Assembly (NCBI GenBank): GCA_963735495.1
Contig: CAVTLG010000009.1
Location: forward strand, 1,240,001-1,304,000
DNA: 64,000 bases
Direction: 5' to 3'
Origin: CAVTLG01 sp963735495
Lineage (GTDB): Bacteria > Chloroflexota > Ktedonobacteria > Ktedonobacterales > Ktedonobacteraceae
In this document: in pieces, positions 18,301 to 28,661 of the stretch
Layout of the letters: every line of letters starts with the position of its first letter
How positions within the stretch are numbered: the first letter of the stretch is position 1
The notes under the pieces: generated by a model
The model's database searches: none
Seen by the model: only the letters and a program-made list of their open reading frames with translations
What the model was told of the DNA's origin: nothing
Translations under genes and position numbers: made by a program

Positions 18301-20023
18301 TGAACTTCTCTTCTGAGAGCTGGCTGTCTATGTCGGCCCGCTGGTACCTCTCTTTTCGTTCCTCTTCGGAAAGCTCTCGGATCTCGTGCCACTCTCGTAG
18401 TTGGTCAGCGTTGAGTTGCCTGATTATGTTGGCCGCCCGGTACCTCTCTTTTCGTTGCTCTTCGGAAAGCTCTCGGATCTCGTGCCACTCTGCTTTTTGC
18501 CCTGGAGAGAGGTGGTTGGCTGCGTTGCCCCACCAGTGGCTTCTGCTGGCCTCTTGGAGTTCGGTGAGATGACTGAGTGTGTTGGCATCCTGGAGCCACC
18601 GTTGTCGTTGCTCTTCGGGAAGCGCGCGCGTCTCGGCCCACTCTCGTTGTCGCTCTGGGGAGAACTCAAGCAGTAGGTTAGCCCACTCTCTCCCCTCTTG
18701 TCGGTGCTCGGGGGCCAGTTGGTGACTTTCGTAGTCTCGCTTGAACTTCTCTTCTGAGAGCTGGCTGTCTATGTCGGCCCGCTGGTACCTCTCTTTTCGT
18801 TCCTCTTCGGAAAGCTCTCGGATCTCGTGCCACTCTCGTAGTTGGTCAGCGTTGAGTTGCCTGATTATGTTGGCCGCCCGGTACCTCTCTTTTCGTTGCT
18901 CTTCGGAAAGCTCTCGGATCTCGTGCCACTCTGCTTTTTGCCCTGGAGAGAGGTGGTTGGCTGCGTTGCCCAAGAGGCTTCTGCTGGCCTTTTGGAGTTC
19001 GGTGAGGTGACTGATTGTGTTGGCATCCTGGAGCCATCTTTGCTGTTGTTGCTCAGAGACGAGGTAGCGAGTCTCGACCCACTCTCGTTGTCGCTCTGGG
19101 GTGATCTGGGGGAGTAGCTCGGCCCACTGTTTCCCCTCTTGTGGTTTCTCAGAGGCAAGCCGGTGACTTTCGTAGTTCTGCTTGAAGCTCTCAGAAGAGA
19201 GCTGGCTGTCTATGTCGGCCAGCCGGTACCTCTCTTTTCGTTGCTCTTCGGAAAGCGCACGGACCTCGCGCCAGTTTCGTAGTTGGCCAGCATTGAGTTG
19301 GCCGATTATCTTGGCCACCCGGTACCACTTTTCTCGTTCGGTATGCTGCTGGAGACCGCGGATCCGCTTCCACTCTTCTTTTTGCTCTTCGGTGAGTTTC
19401 CCGGTTACGTCGCCCCACCCCCCCCTCCCTCGTTGGTTCCTAAAGGAGGAGACATCGGTGGGCGTTGTCAGCTGCGATTGAGGTTCAACAAACTGTTGTC
19501 CTTCTGGGACCTCTAGCCTCTGGGGTCCAGACGAGGAAGCCAAACCATAGTAGTGTCCAGAAAGGGCGGGCCCTCCCGACGGTTGAGGGGCGAATCCCCT
19601 ATTAAACGCTGGTACTTCTGGGATCTCACTAGCTCTGTCATAGGAGGAGGCTACTTGCACAGGTGGTTCAGGGAGGTCAGTTGCATTCCCCTTGCCCTTG
19701 TCCGGTCTTGGCCCACGACTTCCGATCCCTAGGACATTCGTGGGTGAGTTCGGACGGCCCCCCTCTGGCTGCATATAATATTCACCATAAGGATTACTCC
19801 CCCTCGCTGGCGTTTCAGGGGAAGTCGCTCTCCTCTTGCCTGTGCCCTCTGAACTTCTACCTTCTGGGGAAGTCTCAGGGGATCGCTTCCGCGGATTCGG
19901 GTTCTTCATAAATCGCTCAGGATGCTGAAGCAGATTGGCAGAGGGGACTTCTTGCTGCTGAGAGGGTGTCTCCTTTGATGTGTCCAGAGGATGCCTGCCG
20001 CGGATAAGAAATTTTTCGTCCAT
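15388..20023 (-). pseudogene. Giant tandem-repeat protein gene, interrupted by one base
   Basis: On the minus strand, 20023 to 15388 encodes about 1,545 residues if one extra T near 18246-18248 is ignored; with it, translation stops at 18236 after 595 residues. Residues 1-215 are Pro/Ser/Gly-rich and basic. The remainder is about nine copies of a 147-residue unit rich in Trp, Arg and Glu, each built from sub-repeats like REWHEIRELSEEERKERY and QRQRWLQDANTLSHLTEL. No signal peptide or membrane helix is seen, so it is probably cytosolic and helical. The downstream frame stays open through all repeats to 15388, including SLLDNATVNLTPEQK near 16330. Family unknown. The repeat array could be misassembled, but the one-base difference is clear by comparing units. 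Confidence 0.7.
15640..19250 (-). repeat. Array of about nine 441-bp tandem repeats
   Basis: The same landmark (GAGAGCTGGCTGTCTATGTC on the plus strand) recurs about every 441 bp: near 16547, 16988, 17429, 17870, 18312, 18753 and 19194, with diverged copies near 16106 and 15661. One interval is 442, which marks the frameshift. The central units are almost identical. The unit at 16380-16560 matches 19010-19200 better than its neighbours, so blocks were duplicated as well as single units. Confidence 0.85.
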
Positions 20024-20989
20024 GATACCATTCCTTTTTTCGTGTGATGAGTATGAGCAAACGCATCCGTTTTATGCCTGGCCGCGCTCAGAAACAGGGT
20101 AGAACGCAGCTATATCATTGTTTGTCTTCATCGTGCTATGTGATCTTGCATCCAGATCGCCTGACTGACTGCAAAGCAGGAGCTGCGTCAGCAGCATTGT
20201 CTGGCGGAACAGGAACCCGTTTCTACATGCATATGGGTACCGGCAATCAGTCGGTCCGACAATTGACGATATTACAGGAATAGCCATACTATACATAAGT
20301 ATAGCACAGCGACCTCCTGGAGGTAGAGGGATTTCCGAACCGTAGCAACCAACATAGCAACTGGACCAAAAACTAACGGTAAGCCCTGAGCATAGATGGT
20401 CGGCGATAAGAGGATAAACAGAGAGTGCTCCGCGCTCATCTGGACGCAAGGCAATATCACAAGGAGTGTACCAGAACCAGCAAATAATGCAATTTCGCTA
20501 GCCAGGATGAATGGTATACGAAGCTTGCAATCTTGCCTCATCTATGTAATACTATCTTTACAGATAAGAACCTACCAGTCTTATTTCCACTTCAAGTCTA
20601 ACACAAGAAGGGTTCTTTGTCTTACGCTCGTTCGTTCTCTCTCTAAAGTTTGAGGCATCTCATGTCTGTCTTGAGCCAGCGCTATGCATGCGTAGACCGA
20701 GCACAACGTTTTATTTCTACATAAGTTCGGGAGGGCATTCGTGAATCTCTTGAGATTCTATAAGCATAGACATTTCCATTACCCTATAGGAAAGGGAGGT
20801 AATTCCTATATAATAGACCAATATTAAAATTCTTTTTTTATAGTAAATAGGTTATGCACATTCGCAAAAAACTAGCATAAATGAGGGGTAATAGCGTAAG
20901 AGGTGGATAGTAAATAATGGCGAGAAAAGTAAGGTAGTGGTATCACTTCTATGCGCCGCCCACTTCTATAGATAGAAAGAGGTCGTACC
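20024..20989 (+). other. Intergenic region with duplicated PBP leader (copy 2)
   Basis: About 965 bp. From 20523 to about 20730 it matches the leader of paralogue 1 (11620-11770), and 20877-20989 matches the proximal leader. Between them lies about 140 bp of AT-rich DNA where paralogue 1 has the transposon remnant. A hydrophobic minus-strand frame (20541-20272) might be a membrane-protein remnant but has no clear family or start signal. Confidence 0.5.
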
Positions 20990-23701
20990 GTGCCAAAAAG
21001 GAAAGGGCAGGTAAAATTAACTGCTTTTGAGGAAAATGCCGCTCCAGCACCGGACAAGTCTGAAGAGAAAGAGAGACCTACTTCAGAGCAAGAAACTAAT
21101 CAACAGAAAGATGCAGTGAGCGCGAGTCAACCTGACGAAGCTACGCAGCTACTCGAAGATATAGTGAGCACGAGCCAACCTGACGTAACCGCGCAACCGC
21201 TTGAAGATGTATCACTGCAAGCTACCCAGGCCATACAGAAGTCAGCGCAACCTTCCCTGACTTCTGCGAATGAAGCTACACACATCATGCGCAAACCCAC
21301 CGAGCCTACACAGCCATCCAACGATCCCGCTGCCGCAACTACGCATATCATGCGCAGACCTGCCGAGCTGACCCAGGCATTCAGCGATCTCGCAAATGAA
21401 GCTACACGCGTCATGCAGAAGCTTGTCAAACCTGCACAACCATCCAGCGGTCCTGCCGACGAAGCGACACAGTCTATTGGGAGCATCAGCAAGGGCAAGC
21501 CACGGTCAACGACGGTCCCGGCCAAACTCCCAGAACATAGCATGGCTGCCGCAGCGCAACGACTCGGCGATGTCCCCAATCAGGCCCAGGCGGGCGTTTC
21601 CTATAATGCAGGTCGTCGTAAGGCACACAGCACAGACTGGCGCTCGAAACGCCATCGCACACGCAAAAGTCTGCACTCTGCCAATTCTCGCTCTGCCGCC
21701 GCCGACCGCAAGTTGACCAAACGCGTCTTCATTCCTGTTGGAGTGGGTATACCTTTGATTGCCATCCTGATCTTCTCACTCGTGACATTCTTCAACACCA
21801 TGTCCGCTGCAACCGACGCGCAGTATCAGTCGCAGGTCACAACGCTGGCCGACATTCTGCCACGAGATAATCTGAAGATGTATGACACGAGCCATCATCT
21901 CATCTATCAGGCCACAGGTGACGGTGTTCAGACCTCGGAGCCACTGGATAAGATTTCGAAGAACCTGCAGAATGCCGAAGTCGACATCGAAGACCAGAGC
22001 TTCTGGAGCAATAGTGGCTATGACATTACGGGTATCGTACGCGCGGCTATTTCTGATCTCAACAGCGGACAAGTGGTAGCAGGTGGCAGTACGATTACCC
22101 AGCAACTGATCAAGAACACCATTGTCGGAAACTCAGACACGGCCTTGCGCAAGTTGCAAGAGATTGAGCTGGCACCGGATTTGACACGCCAATATAGCAA
22201 GCAGCAAATTCTCGATATGTACCTGAATACCGTGTATTATGCCAACGGTGCCTATGGTGCCGAGGCTGGTGCCCAACTCTACTTTGGTTTGAAAGACAAA
22301 CCCAACAATCCTGCTTCCAATCAATTAGATATCGCGCAGGCAGCGACGCTGGCGGGTATCCCGAGTGATCCAACACTGCGTAACCCCATTGCCTATCCGG
22401 CAAATAGTCTGGCACGCACACAGGATGTGCTGCATCAGATGTATGCGCTGAATACTATCACCACGCAGCAGTATAACACAGCACTGGAGGAGATCCAGAA
22501 GCCAGGTTTCGCCTCCTTTCATGCTCCTGCTCAGAAACAACCACCAACCGCGTTAATAAGCTTCGTGAATTATGCAATGGCTGAATTAGCCAGTGATCTG
22601 AATGTCAAAGCGAGCACTCTTGCTCGTTCAGGTTTGAGCGTGACCACAACGGTCAATTCGAGCCTACAAACACAGGTCCTTGCCGAAGCCCAGAATGATA
22701 TCGCGGCAGTCAGAGCTGCCCATGACATCAACGACTCTTCGGTTGTCATGCTTAATCCGCAAACGGGGGCCATTGAGACCCTGATCGGCAACATCGACCC
22801 GGCGCATAATAGCTTCGATGTCGCCACACAGGGCTTCCGCCAGCCAGGCTCAACCATGAAAGCGTTCACCTACGTGACAGCTTTCGAGCACGGCCTCAGC
22901 CCTGGTCAATTGACGGACGATAAATTGACCACTTTTTACTATGATGGAGAGCCGTATGCTCCACATAATTATGCCAATACACAACATGGGTGGCTTTCCT
23001 ATCGCAAAGCGCTCGATTGGTCGCTGAATATTGACGCCGTGAGGCTCGAACTCTCCTCCTATGTCGGTGTGCAAAACGATTATAATATGGCAGAAAGTCT
23101 CGGTCTTGGTGACACAAACGGGACACTAGGTGCATCATTCACACTGGGCACGCTCGGTGTACACTTGCTCAACGAAACTTCGGCTTTTGGAGCATTCGCC
23201 AATAGCGGCGTCCACGTGCCGCCTCATGCGATCACTACCGTCACAAATGCGCAAGGCAAAGTCATCTATAAGGCTTCAGAGGCAGGCAAACAGGTTGTCA
23301 CGCCACAAGCGGCTTATGTATTGACCAATGTGCTGGCCGACAACGCCACGCGCGATGAGGAATTTTACCCCTGTTATGATGGTGATGTTCTGGATCTACA
23401 CGTGAATAACGACTGCAGCAATACCGTCATACCGGCAGCGGTCAAAACCGGCACAACGGATGACGATGTCGATAACCTGACCATTGGCTATACGCCCGGT
23501 CTGGTGACTGGCGTGTGGTCTGGCAATGACGACAATTCGGCCATGAACAATATCATCGGTATCACTGGCGCTGGTACGATCTGGCATGACGCGATGCTGA
23601 CCGCATTGCAGGGAAAACCTGTCCAGCAATTTACGGTGCCGAGCGGCGTGGAGTATAGCTCAAAATACCGCGATATCGTCGTAGCCAATCCAGTCTCGTG
23701 A
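20990..23701 (+). CDS. Bifunctional class A penicillin-binding protein (paralogue 2)
   Basis: A 903-residue paralogue of the 12373 gene, with GTG start and the same opening (PKRKGQ). Layout is the same: cytoplasmic tail, one membrane helix (FIPVGVGIPLIAILIFSLV), GT51 and transpeptidase. Motifs: EDQSFW near 334, GGSTITQQLIKN, ILDMYLNTVYYANGAYG, STMK near 620, SLN, and KTGTT near 818. The catalytic halves are very similar to paralogue 1, while the tail is shorter and its repeats are diverged. It makes glycan strands and peptide cross-links at the outer face of the membrane. Shared leaders imply shared regulation, though paralogue 1's leader has been split by an insertion. Confidence 0.95.
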   Translation: MPKRKGQVKLTAFEENAAPAPDKSEEKERPTSEQETNQQKDAVSASQPDEATQLLEDIVSTSQPDVTAQPLEDVSLQATQAIQKSAQPSLTSANEATHIMRKPTEPTQPSNDPAAATTHIMRRPAELTQAFSDLANEATRVMQKLVKPAQPSSGPADEATQSIGSISKGKPRSTTVPAKLPEHSMAAAAQRLGDVPNQAQAGVSYNAGRRKAHSTDWRSKRHRTRKSLHSANSRSAAADRKLTKRVFIPVGVGIPLIAILIFSLVTFFNTMSAATDAQYQSQVTTLADILPRDNLKMYDTSHHLIYQATGDGVQTSEPLDKISKNLQNAEVDIEDQSFWSNSGYDITGIVRAAISDLNSGQVVAGGSTITQQLIKNTIVGNSDTALRKLQEIELAPDLTRQYSKQQILDMYLNTVYYANGAYGAEAGAQLYFGLKDKPNNPASNQLDIAQAATLAGIPSDPTLRNPIAYPANSLARTQDVLHQMYALNTITTQQYNTALEEIQKPGFASFHAPAQKQPPTALISFVNYAMAELASDLNVKASTLARSGLSVTTTVNSSLQTQVLAEAQNDIAAVRAAHDINDSSVVMLNPQTGAIETLIGNIDPAHNSFDVATQGFRQPGSTMKAFTYVTAFEHGLSPGQLTDDKLTTFYYDGEPYAPHNYANTQHGWLSYRKALDWSLNIDAVRLELSSYVGVQNDYNMAESLGLGDTNGTLGASFTLGTLGVHLLNETSAFGAFANSGVHVPPHAITTVTNAQGKVIYKASEAGKQVVTPQAAYVLTNVLADNATRDEEFYPCYDGDVLDLHVNNDCSNTVIPAAVKTGTTDDDVDNLTIGYTPGLVTGVWSGNDDNSAMNNIIGITGAGTIWHDAMLTALQGKPVQQFTVPSGVEYSSKYRDIVVANPVS

Positions 23702-23788
23702 TGGGTGCCCTGCCCTGCCCCAGGCAAGCTCAGAACGCTCTGTACCACAAAGAGTGAGATTATCAGCTCGCCTTTACACTGAAAAAGA

Positions 23789-23840
23789 TGGCACTTAGCA
23801 TCTCATCTCAAGTCGCATAAGATGAGATGCTAAAGTGCCA
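23789..23840 (+). terminator. Long hairpin between PBP paralogue 2 and argS
   Basis: The arms 23789-23808 and 23820-23840 are 20 bases with one bulged A (TGGCACTTAGCATC and its complement). The loop is 11 bases. No T run follows, so it may be a factor-independent terminator of atypical form or a small mobile palindrome. Confidence 0.5.
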
Positions 23841-23984
23841 CTTGATAGTCCAAATATACTTAACGCATACGAAATTGCTTCCTGAAGGCATTCTCCCTTT
23901 ACGTGCACCTGATTTGAAACGCTTGACCACAAACGCAACCTACGCTATAGTAGGTTGCAATATCAAGGTTGAAGAGAGGCTAAG

Positions 23985-26057
23985 ATGACAGTATTCCACG
24001 AGGCACAGCATATGACCGAATCTGCACCTAAAGATATTCATGAATATCTTACCGGGCTGATTAAACAAGCAACAACACGCTATCTGACACAAGAACAGCT
24101 TTCACTCGCTGTTGAACAGCTCCCCATAGATCTGCGTTTCTCGGCACAGGCCAGCTTTGGTGACTATTCAATTCCGCTCATGCCATGGGCTAAATTGCTC
24201 AAACGCAGCCCATTACAAATCGCCACGGCGCTGCAAACGATCCTCAATGCTATGCAACTGCCCACCATTCAGGAGATCACGGCGACGAAGCCAGGCTTTC
24301 TTAACTTCCGTTTGGATCGCGCGGCATTGGGTCACACCATCATTGTACGCGTGCTAGAAGCAGGCCCTGATTTCGGACAAAATAACCTGGGTATTGGTAC
24401 CAAAGTTATTGTCGAACATACCAATATCAATAGCAATAAAGCTGCCCATGTTGGCCACCTGCGCAACTCCTGCCTCGGCGATACCATTGTACGCATGCTA
24501 CGCTCACAGGGCTACCAGGTCGAGGCAGATAATTACATCGATGATTCCGGCGTGCAGGTCGCGGACGCCGTTGTTGGTTTCACGCTCTTGCAAAAAGGGC
24601 AGCTACAACTCCCAGAGGGCAATGCACAGCTACCCGATGAGTCTTTTGACTACTATTGTTCCCGCGTCTATGTCGGTGTGAGCAAAGTCTACGACGATAG
24701 TACCTCAGAGCTGGGACAACTGGCGCTTCAGTTGCGCAAAGAGGTGCTCCACGCTATTGAGCATGGGGACGAGCCGGAAGCTGGTCCCGATTATCCTCTG
24801 CTGGCAGCAGACATTTCGCACCAGATCGTGCAGGCCCATCTCAAAACAATGGCGCGCCTCAACATCTCCTATGATCTGCTCCCCTGGGAATCAGCGATCT
24901 TGCAGGCGGGTCTCTGGCAACATACATTTGAGTTGCTCAAAGAGCGCGGCCTGCTGGAAAAACCGGAGAGCGGGAACGCTGCCGGTTGTTGGATTCTGCC
25001 TTTTGGCGAGGGCGAGTCTCAGACGAACGAAGGGGATCGCAGCAGCGACAAAATTCTGGTACGCAGTGATGGTACCGCAACCTATACCGCCAAGGATATC
25101 GCCTACCAGCTCTGGAAATTTGGTCTGGCGGACGAGTTAGGTGTGCAGTTTCATTTTGTGCCCTGGGGCATTCAGCATGATGGCCGCAAGCTCTGGACGA
25201 TGCGCACGCCAAAAGATGCGCTTAAAACGGATGAGGAAGCTCCCGCCAGCCGTTTTGGTCACGCCAGACGCGTGATCAACGTGATCGACGTACGCCAGTC
25301 CTACTTACAGCAAGTCGTGTATGAAAGCTTACGTCGCCTGGGGTATGCTGAGCAGGCCGATAATTCAACGCATCTGGCCTATGAAGTTGTCACGCTTTCA
25401 GCCGCTACCGCTGCCCGCCTGGGAGTGGACACCTCGGATGGGCGCGAATATTATGCGATGTCCGGGCGCAAGGGTATCGAGATCAAAGCCGATGACTTGA
25501 TCAATGCGGCCACTGAGCGCATGCGCGAGGTGCGCCAGCAGGATGCCAGGGCCGATCTGCCCGATGAAACGGTGGCCATTCTGGCTGCGTCAGCCATCCG
25601 CTACTTTATGATTCGCTTCAGCTTGCAGCAGATTATCACGTTGGACATGGACGAGGCACTGCGCCCCAACGGCGATACTGGCGTCTATCTCCAATATGCT
25701 TACGCACGGGCGAACAGTATCTTGCGCCGCCTGCACGATGCAAACTATGCGCTACCTGACGCACTGGAGCAATTGCCCGCACAACTGGAGCAGAGCGAGT
25801 GGGATCTCCTGCGCCATATCGACACCTACCCACGTCGTCTGGCCGAGGTGAGTGAGCAGCTCTCGCCATCGATGCTGGCAACCTACGCCTACGATCTGGC
25901 TGCGCACTTCAGCGACTTTTACGAGCACACGCCGCCCATTGTCAAAGAGACAGATGAGCATGTCAAAGCATTTCGCGCCCTGCTGGTACAGGCCACAGCA
26001 CAAACGATGAACAATGTGCTGCGTGTGCTTGGCTTCGAGCCATTAGAGCGCATATGA
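23985..26057 (+). CDS. argS: Arginyl-tRNA synthetase
   Basis: A 690-residue class I synthetase that charges tRNA-Arg with arginine. The HIGH-type motif is HVGHLRN near residue 154, and the KMSKS-equivalent loop is seen as YYAMSGRKGIEIKADD. The N-terminal additional domain (FGDYSIPLMPWAKLL) and the C-terminal DALR anticodon-binding domain (YLQYAYARANSILRR, then PLERI end) are present. It is longer than the usual 550-600 residues, with insertions in the catalytic half. A second Met at residue 11 (MTESAPKDI) is an alternative start. Followed by a strong hairpin. The assignment is very secure. Confidence 0.95.
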   Translation: MTVFHEAQHMTESAPKDIHEYLTGLIKQATTRYLTQEQLSLAVEQLPIDLRFSAQASFGDYSIPLMPWAKLLKRSPLQIATALQTILNAMQLPTIQEITATKPGFLNFRLDRAALGHTIIVRVLEAGPDFGQNNLGIGTKVIVEHTNINSNKAAHVGHLRNSCLGDTIVRMLRSQGYQVEADNYIDDSGVQVADAVVGFTLLQKGQLQLPEGNAQLPDESFDYYCSRVYVGVSKVYDDSTSELGQLALQLRKEVLHAIEHGDEPEAGPDYPLLAADISHQIVQAHLKTMARLNISYDLLPWESAILQAGLWQHTFELLKERGLLEKPESGNAAGCWILPFGEGESQTNEGDRSSDKILVRSDGTATYTAKDIAYQLWKFGLADELGVQFHFVPWGIQHDGRKLWTMRTPKDALKTDEEAPASRFGHARRVINVIDVRQSYLQQVVYESLRRLGYAEQADNSTHLAYEVVTLSAATAARLGVDTSDGREYYAMSGRKGIEIKADDLINAATERMREVRQQDARADLPDETVAILAASAIRYFMIRFSLQQIITLDMDEALRPNGDTGVYLQYAYARANSILRRLHDANYALPDALEQLPAQLEQSEWDLLRHIDTYPRRLAEVSEQLSPSMLATYAYDLAAHFSDFYEHTPPIVKETDEHVKAFRALLVQATAQTMNNVLRVLGFEPLERI

Positions 26058-26072
26058 TAGAATAGAGTGTGA

Positions 26073-26111
26073 GAAGGGGATAACCGTGGTGTACGGCAAA
26101 CTATCCCCTTC
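26073..26111 (+). terminator. Hairpin after argS
   Basis: The perfect arms GAAGGGGATA (26073-26082) and TATCCCCTTC (26102-26111) enclose 19 bases, 15 bases after the stop. No T tract is present. Confidence 0.5.
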
Positions 26112-26195
26112 CTGGTACCATGTAGCCTTAAAACGGTCTCGCATCCTATCAGCGTATAGATCATAACGCCACGAGAAATTTAGAAAGGCAATACA

Positions 26196-27059
26196 GTGAA
26201 ACTTCGCTTTGGCATCAAAACTGCTCCCCAAAACACTACCTACCAGGATATGCAACGCGTCTGGCTCGAAGCTGACACCATCCCATCTATCGAACATGCC
26301 TGGCTCTTTGACCACTTCATGCCCATCAACGGTGACATCACAGGTCCCTGCCTGGAAGGCTGGTCATTGCTGAGTGCATTCGCGGCACAGACCAGCCATC
26401 TGCGTGTAGGTTTGATGGTCACTGGCAATACCTATCGCCATCCAGCGGTGCTCGCCAACATCGCAGCAACCGTCGATGTGATTTCGCAGGGTCGCCTGGA
26501 TTTTGGTATCGGCGCAGGCTGGAACGAGATTGAGCACAACGCCTACGGCATTCCATTGTACAGTCCGGGTGAACGTATCCGGCGACTGGGTGAAGCCTGC
26601 GAGATGATTCAACGTATGTGGACACAGGTCGCCCCCGACTTTGACGGCAAGTATTACCAGCTTAAGCAGGCATATTGTGAACCTAAGCCCATCCAGAAAC
26701 CACATCCTCCATTTGTTATCGGTGGAGGTGGTGAGAAGCTAACCTTGCGCGTAGTAGCTCAATATGCGGATATCTGGAACTTTGTTGGCGGCTCAACCGA
26801 GGATTTCCAGCACAAAAACGCGGTCTTAGATAGTCATTGTGCCGCAATTGGACGCGACCCCGCCAGCATCGAGCGCTCAATACAGGTAGTTATCAATCCC
26901 GACGACCTGGGCGCCACCCGCGCAATCATCCAGAGCTTTATTCCGCTGGGAGCGACCCATCTTATTCTCAACCTGCGACCTCCTTATCCAGAGGGTATTG
27001 TGCATCGCCTGGCCGAAGAGATTGTAGAACCTTTGAAGGCAGAATTCGCAGGACATTAA
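26196..27059 (+). CDS. LLM-class F420-dependent oxidoreductase
   Basis: A 287-residue luciferase-like TIM-barrel protein. Characteristic blocks are WLFDHFMPI near 45, HLRVGLMVTGNTYRHPAVLA, RLDFGIGAGWNEIEH, and PPFVIGGGGEKLTL. These proteins transfer hydride between coenzyme F420 (sometimes FMN) and an organic substrate in the cytoplasm. GTG start, with AGAAAGG nine bases upstream. It stands alone between argS and the convergent DUF2252 gene. The substrate cannot be inferred. Confidence 0.85.
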   Translation: MKLRFGIKTAPQNTTYQDMQRVWLEADTIPSIEHAWLFDHFMPINGDITGPCLEGWSLLSAFAAQTSHLRVGLMVTGNTYRHPAVLANIAATVDVISQGRLDFGIGAGWNEIEHNAYGIPLYSPGERIRRLGEACEMIQRMWTQVAPDFDGKYYQLKQAYCEPKPIQKPHPPFVIGGGGEKLTLRVVAQYADIWNFVGGSTEDFQHKNAVLDSHCAAIGRDPASIERSIQVVINPDDLGATRAIIQSFIPLGATHLILNLRPPYPEGIVHRLAEEIVEPLKAEFAGH

Positions 27060-27077
27060 TCTACAGTATCCACATCC

Positions 27078-28298
27078 CTACGCCTCAAAGGCTCCATGAT
27101 CATAGTCTATGCAGAACTCCTTGTAGTCCTTTTGCACGTGTTCTGCATAGGACTGGGCATACGAGAGGAGCGTATCTTGCCAGCGTGGCTCTTGCGCATA
27201 CTTCATTATGTCGTCAGCTATCGCCGCACCCCGATGACCTGCACTGCGGAGTTGTCCCCAGGCCACCACTTTAGCAATAGTCCTCGCCAGCTTTTGTAGT
27301 CCGTCCGCGTTCTCCTGCAAGGGTTGCGTATTTATCTTATCCTCGCTCGGCTGCAATTCGCGCAAAACATACCACCGGTCGGTGCCTGCCACGGACGAGA
27401 GAAAAGCAGGGGGAACACCTTGTACCCAATGTTGTACAGTCACCACTCTTGCGGCTTCGCTCTGCCAGTGCGGCTGAGGCTGTCGCACGTAGGGCTGCAA
27501 TGAGGAGGGCAGTTCAGCTTTCAGGTCCAGCAGCAAATTATGGTCGGGCGACCCCTTTCCTTCGGTCAGCACGACATAGCGTTCGACGCCGAGGCTTCCC
27601 ACGCCAGCAATACGATGCGCGACATCCAGCACACGAAAAAACTGCGGTTGCGCCTGCTCACTGCCCCATTGTTCCACCAGGGCTGTGATAGCCGTTCGCT
27701 CCTCTTCGGATACAGTTGTAGCGTGTTTTCCATCGAGAACCAACTTCCGTTTTCCAACGGCCAGCACAGTACGACTATCCAACAAAGCTTTTTGATTGCG
27801 CGTTTTCACCTGAAAGAGCAATTCACGTGCCAATCCGCTTGCCTTATCCTCTTCCACGTCGCGTATGCGACCTTTGCGCAGTTCTTTCGTGTAGACTTCT
27901 AGAAAATAGGGATTAAGTGCTTGCGTCTGGGCATTTTTTATATGCAGCGCCTGAGCACCGACAAGCAAGCTTACGAGCAAACGCGCTATATCCCAGGTAC
28001 AGGGCGCAAGCACGGCCTCATCGAAATCGTTCACATTGAAATAGACGAGCCGATTGTCGCCCTTATAGCTCCCGAGATTCTGCCAGTGCAAATCGCCACA
28101 TATCCAGACCAGAGGCGCATCGTTCAGCGACGTTTTCGTGGGCCAATCTTCATAGAAGAGATGACAGGTCCCACGCAAAAACGCAAAGGCATCGCCGCGC
28201 ATCAGTTTATACTTTAAGTGTAACAGGTCAGGATCGCGCCCCCGGTTAAACGTCTGGATACGCTCGGTAACTTCGCTAACACCTATCTTTTTCGCCAT
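27078..28298 (-). CDS. DUF2252-family protein
   Basis: A 406-residue member of DUF2252. Diagnostic stretches are MRGDAFAFLRGTCHLFYEDW near 33-52, the acidic/His motif CGDLHWQNLGSY, and NDFDEAVLAPCTWDIARL. These resemble the catalytic loop and metal-binding loop of kinase-like (aminoglycoside phosphotransferase-type) folds, and the family is suspected to be kinase-like, though the function is unproven. The C-terminus is basic and helical (YAEHVQKDYKEF). The gene converges on the LLM gene and is divergent from the Gln-rich cassette. Confidence 0.85.
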   Translation of the reverse strand: MAKKIGVSEVTERIQTFNRGRDPDLLHLKYKLMRGDAFAFLRGTCHLFYEDWPTKTSLNDAPLVWICGDLHWQNLGSYKGDNRLVYFNVNDFDEAVLAPCTWDIARLLVSLLVGAQALHIKNAQTQALNPYFLEVYTKELRKGRIRDVEEDKASGLARELLFQVKTRNQKALLDSRTVLAVGKRKLVLDGKHATTVSEEERTAITALVEQWGSEQAQPQFFRVLDVAHRIAGVGSLGVERYVVLTEGKGSPDHNLLLDLKAELPSSLQPYVRQPQPHWQSEAARVVTVQHWVQGVPPAFLSSVAGTDRWYVLRELQPSEDKINTQPLQENADGLQKLARTIAKVVAWGQLRSAGHRGAAIADDIMKYAQEPRWQDTLLSYAQSYAEHVQKDYKEFCIDYDHGAFEA

Positions 28299-28661
28299 CT
28301 CTTATCCTCCTCAAAATGCGCCTTTCATTAAAATGTAGCTTTCCTTTTGTATTCTACCACGCATAGAAAAAGCTCAAAGGTGCTTCGTCTTACCGAGAAT
28401 CTTGTTGCCAGCATGCCACAATTCACCAATGATATATAGATAACTCTGTATCAGAGCGCTCTATATACTAACTCAGGAGTTGCGATAGAAGCTTTCTGCC
28501 AACAAGTGTGGAGTTGCTTTGAGTATGCAACCATCCTTGCGGCTCTATTTGCAGGTTTGCGGATACAAAGAAGCTACGATTGCTATACTCTGCTAAAAAG
28601 AAGGTCAAGGGTTTTCATAAGGTACCTTTGACACTATAAAAATAAGAGGAGAACTACTTTC
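28299..28661. promoter_or_regulatory. Divergent promoter region before the protease cassette
   Basis: A 363-bp gap upstream of both DUF2252 and the Gln-rich gene. TATACT near 28580 could be a -10 for the cassette, but no good -35 is at 17 bases. A small hairpin GTCAAGGG/CCTTTGAC precedes the AGAGGAG ribosome binding site. No gene is seen. Confidence 0.4.

Noticed and set aside
15640..19250. CRISPR-like tandem repetition
   Set aside because: Units are 441 bp, coding and contiguous, with no short repeat/unique spacer pattern. The 33-bp and 63-bp repeats in other genes are coding too.
16535..19481. Many plus-strand frames of about 90 codons repeating every 441 bp
   Set aside because: They are Ser/Arg-rich shadows of the minus-strand repeat gene; none has a ribosome binding site and all are explained by the repeat period.
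20272..20541. Hydrophobic minus-strand frame of 89 codons
   Set aside because: It could be a membrane-protein remnant, but has no start signal or recognisable family and overlaps the duplicated PBP leader; not strong enough to annotate.
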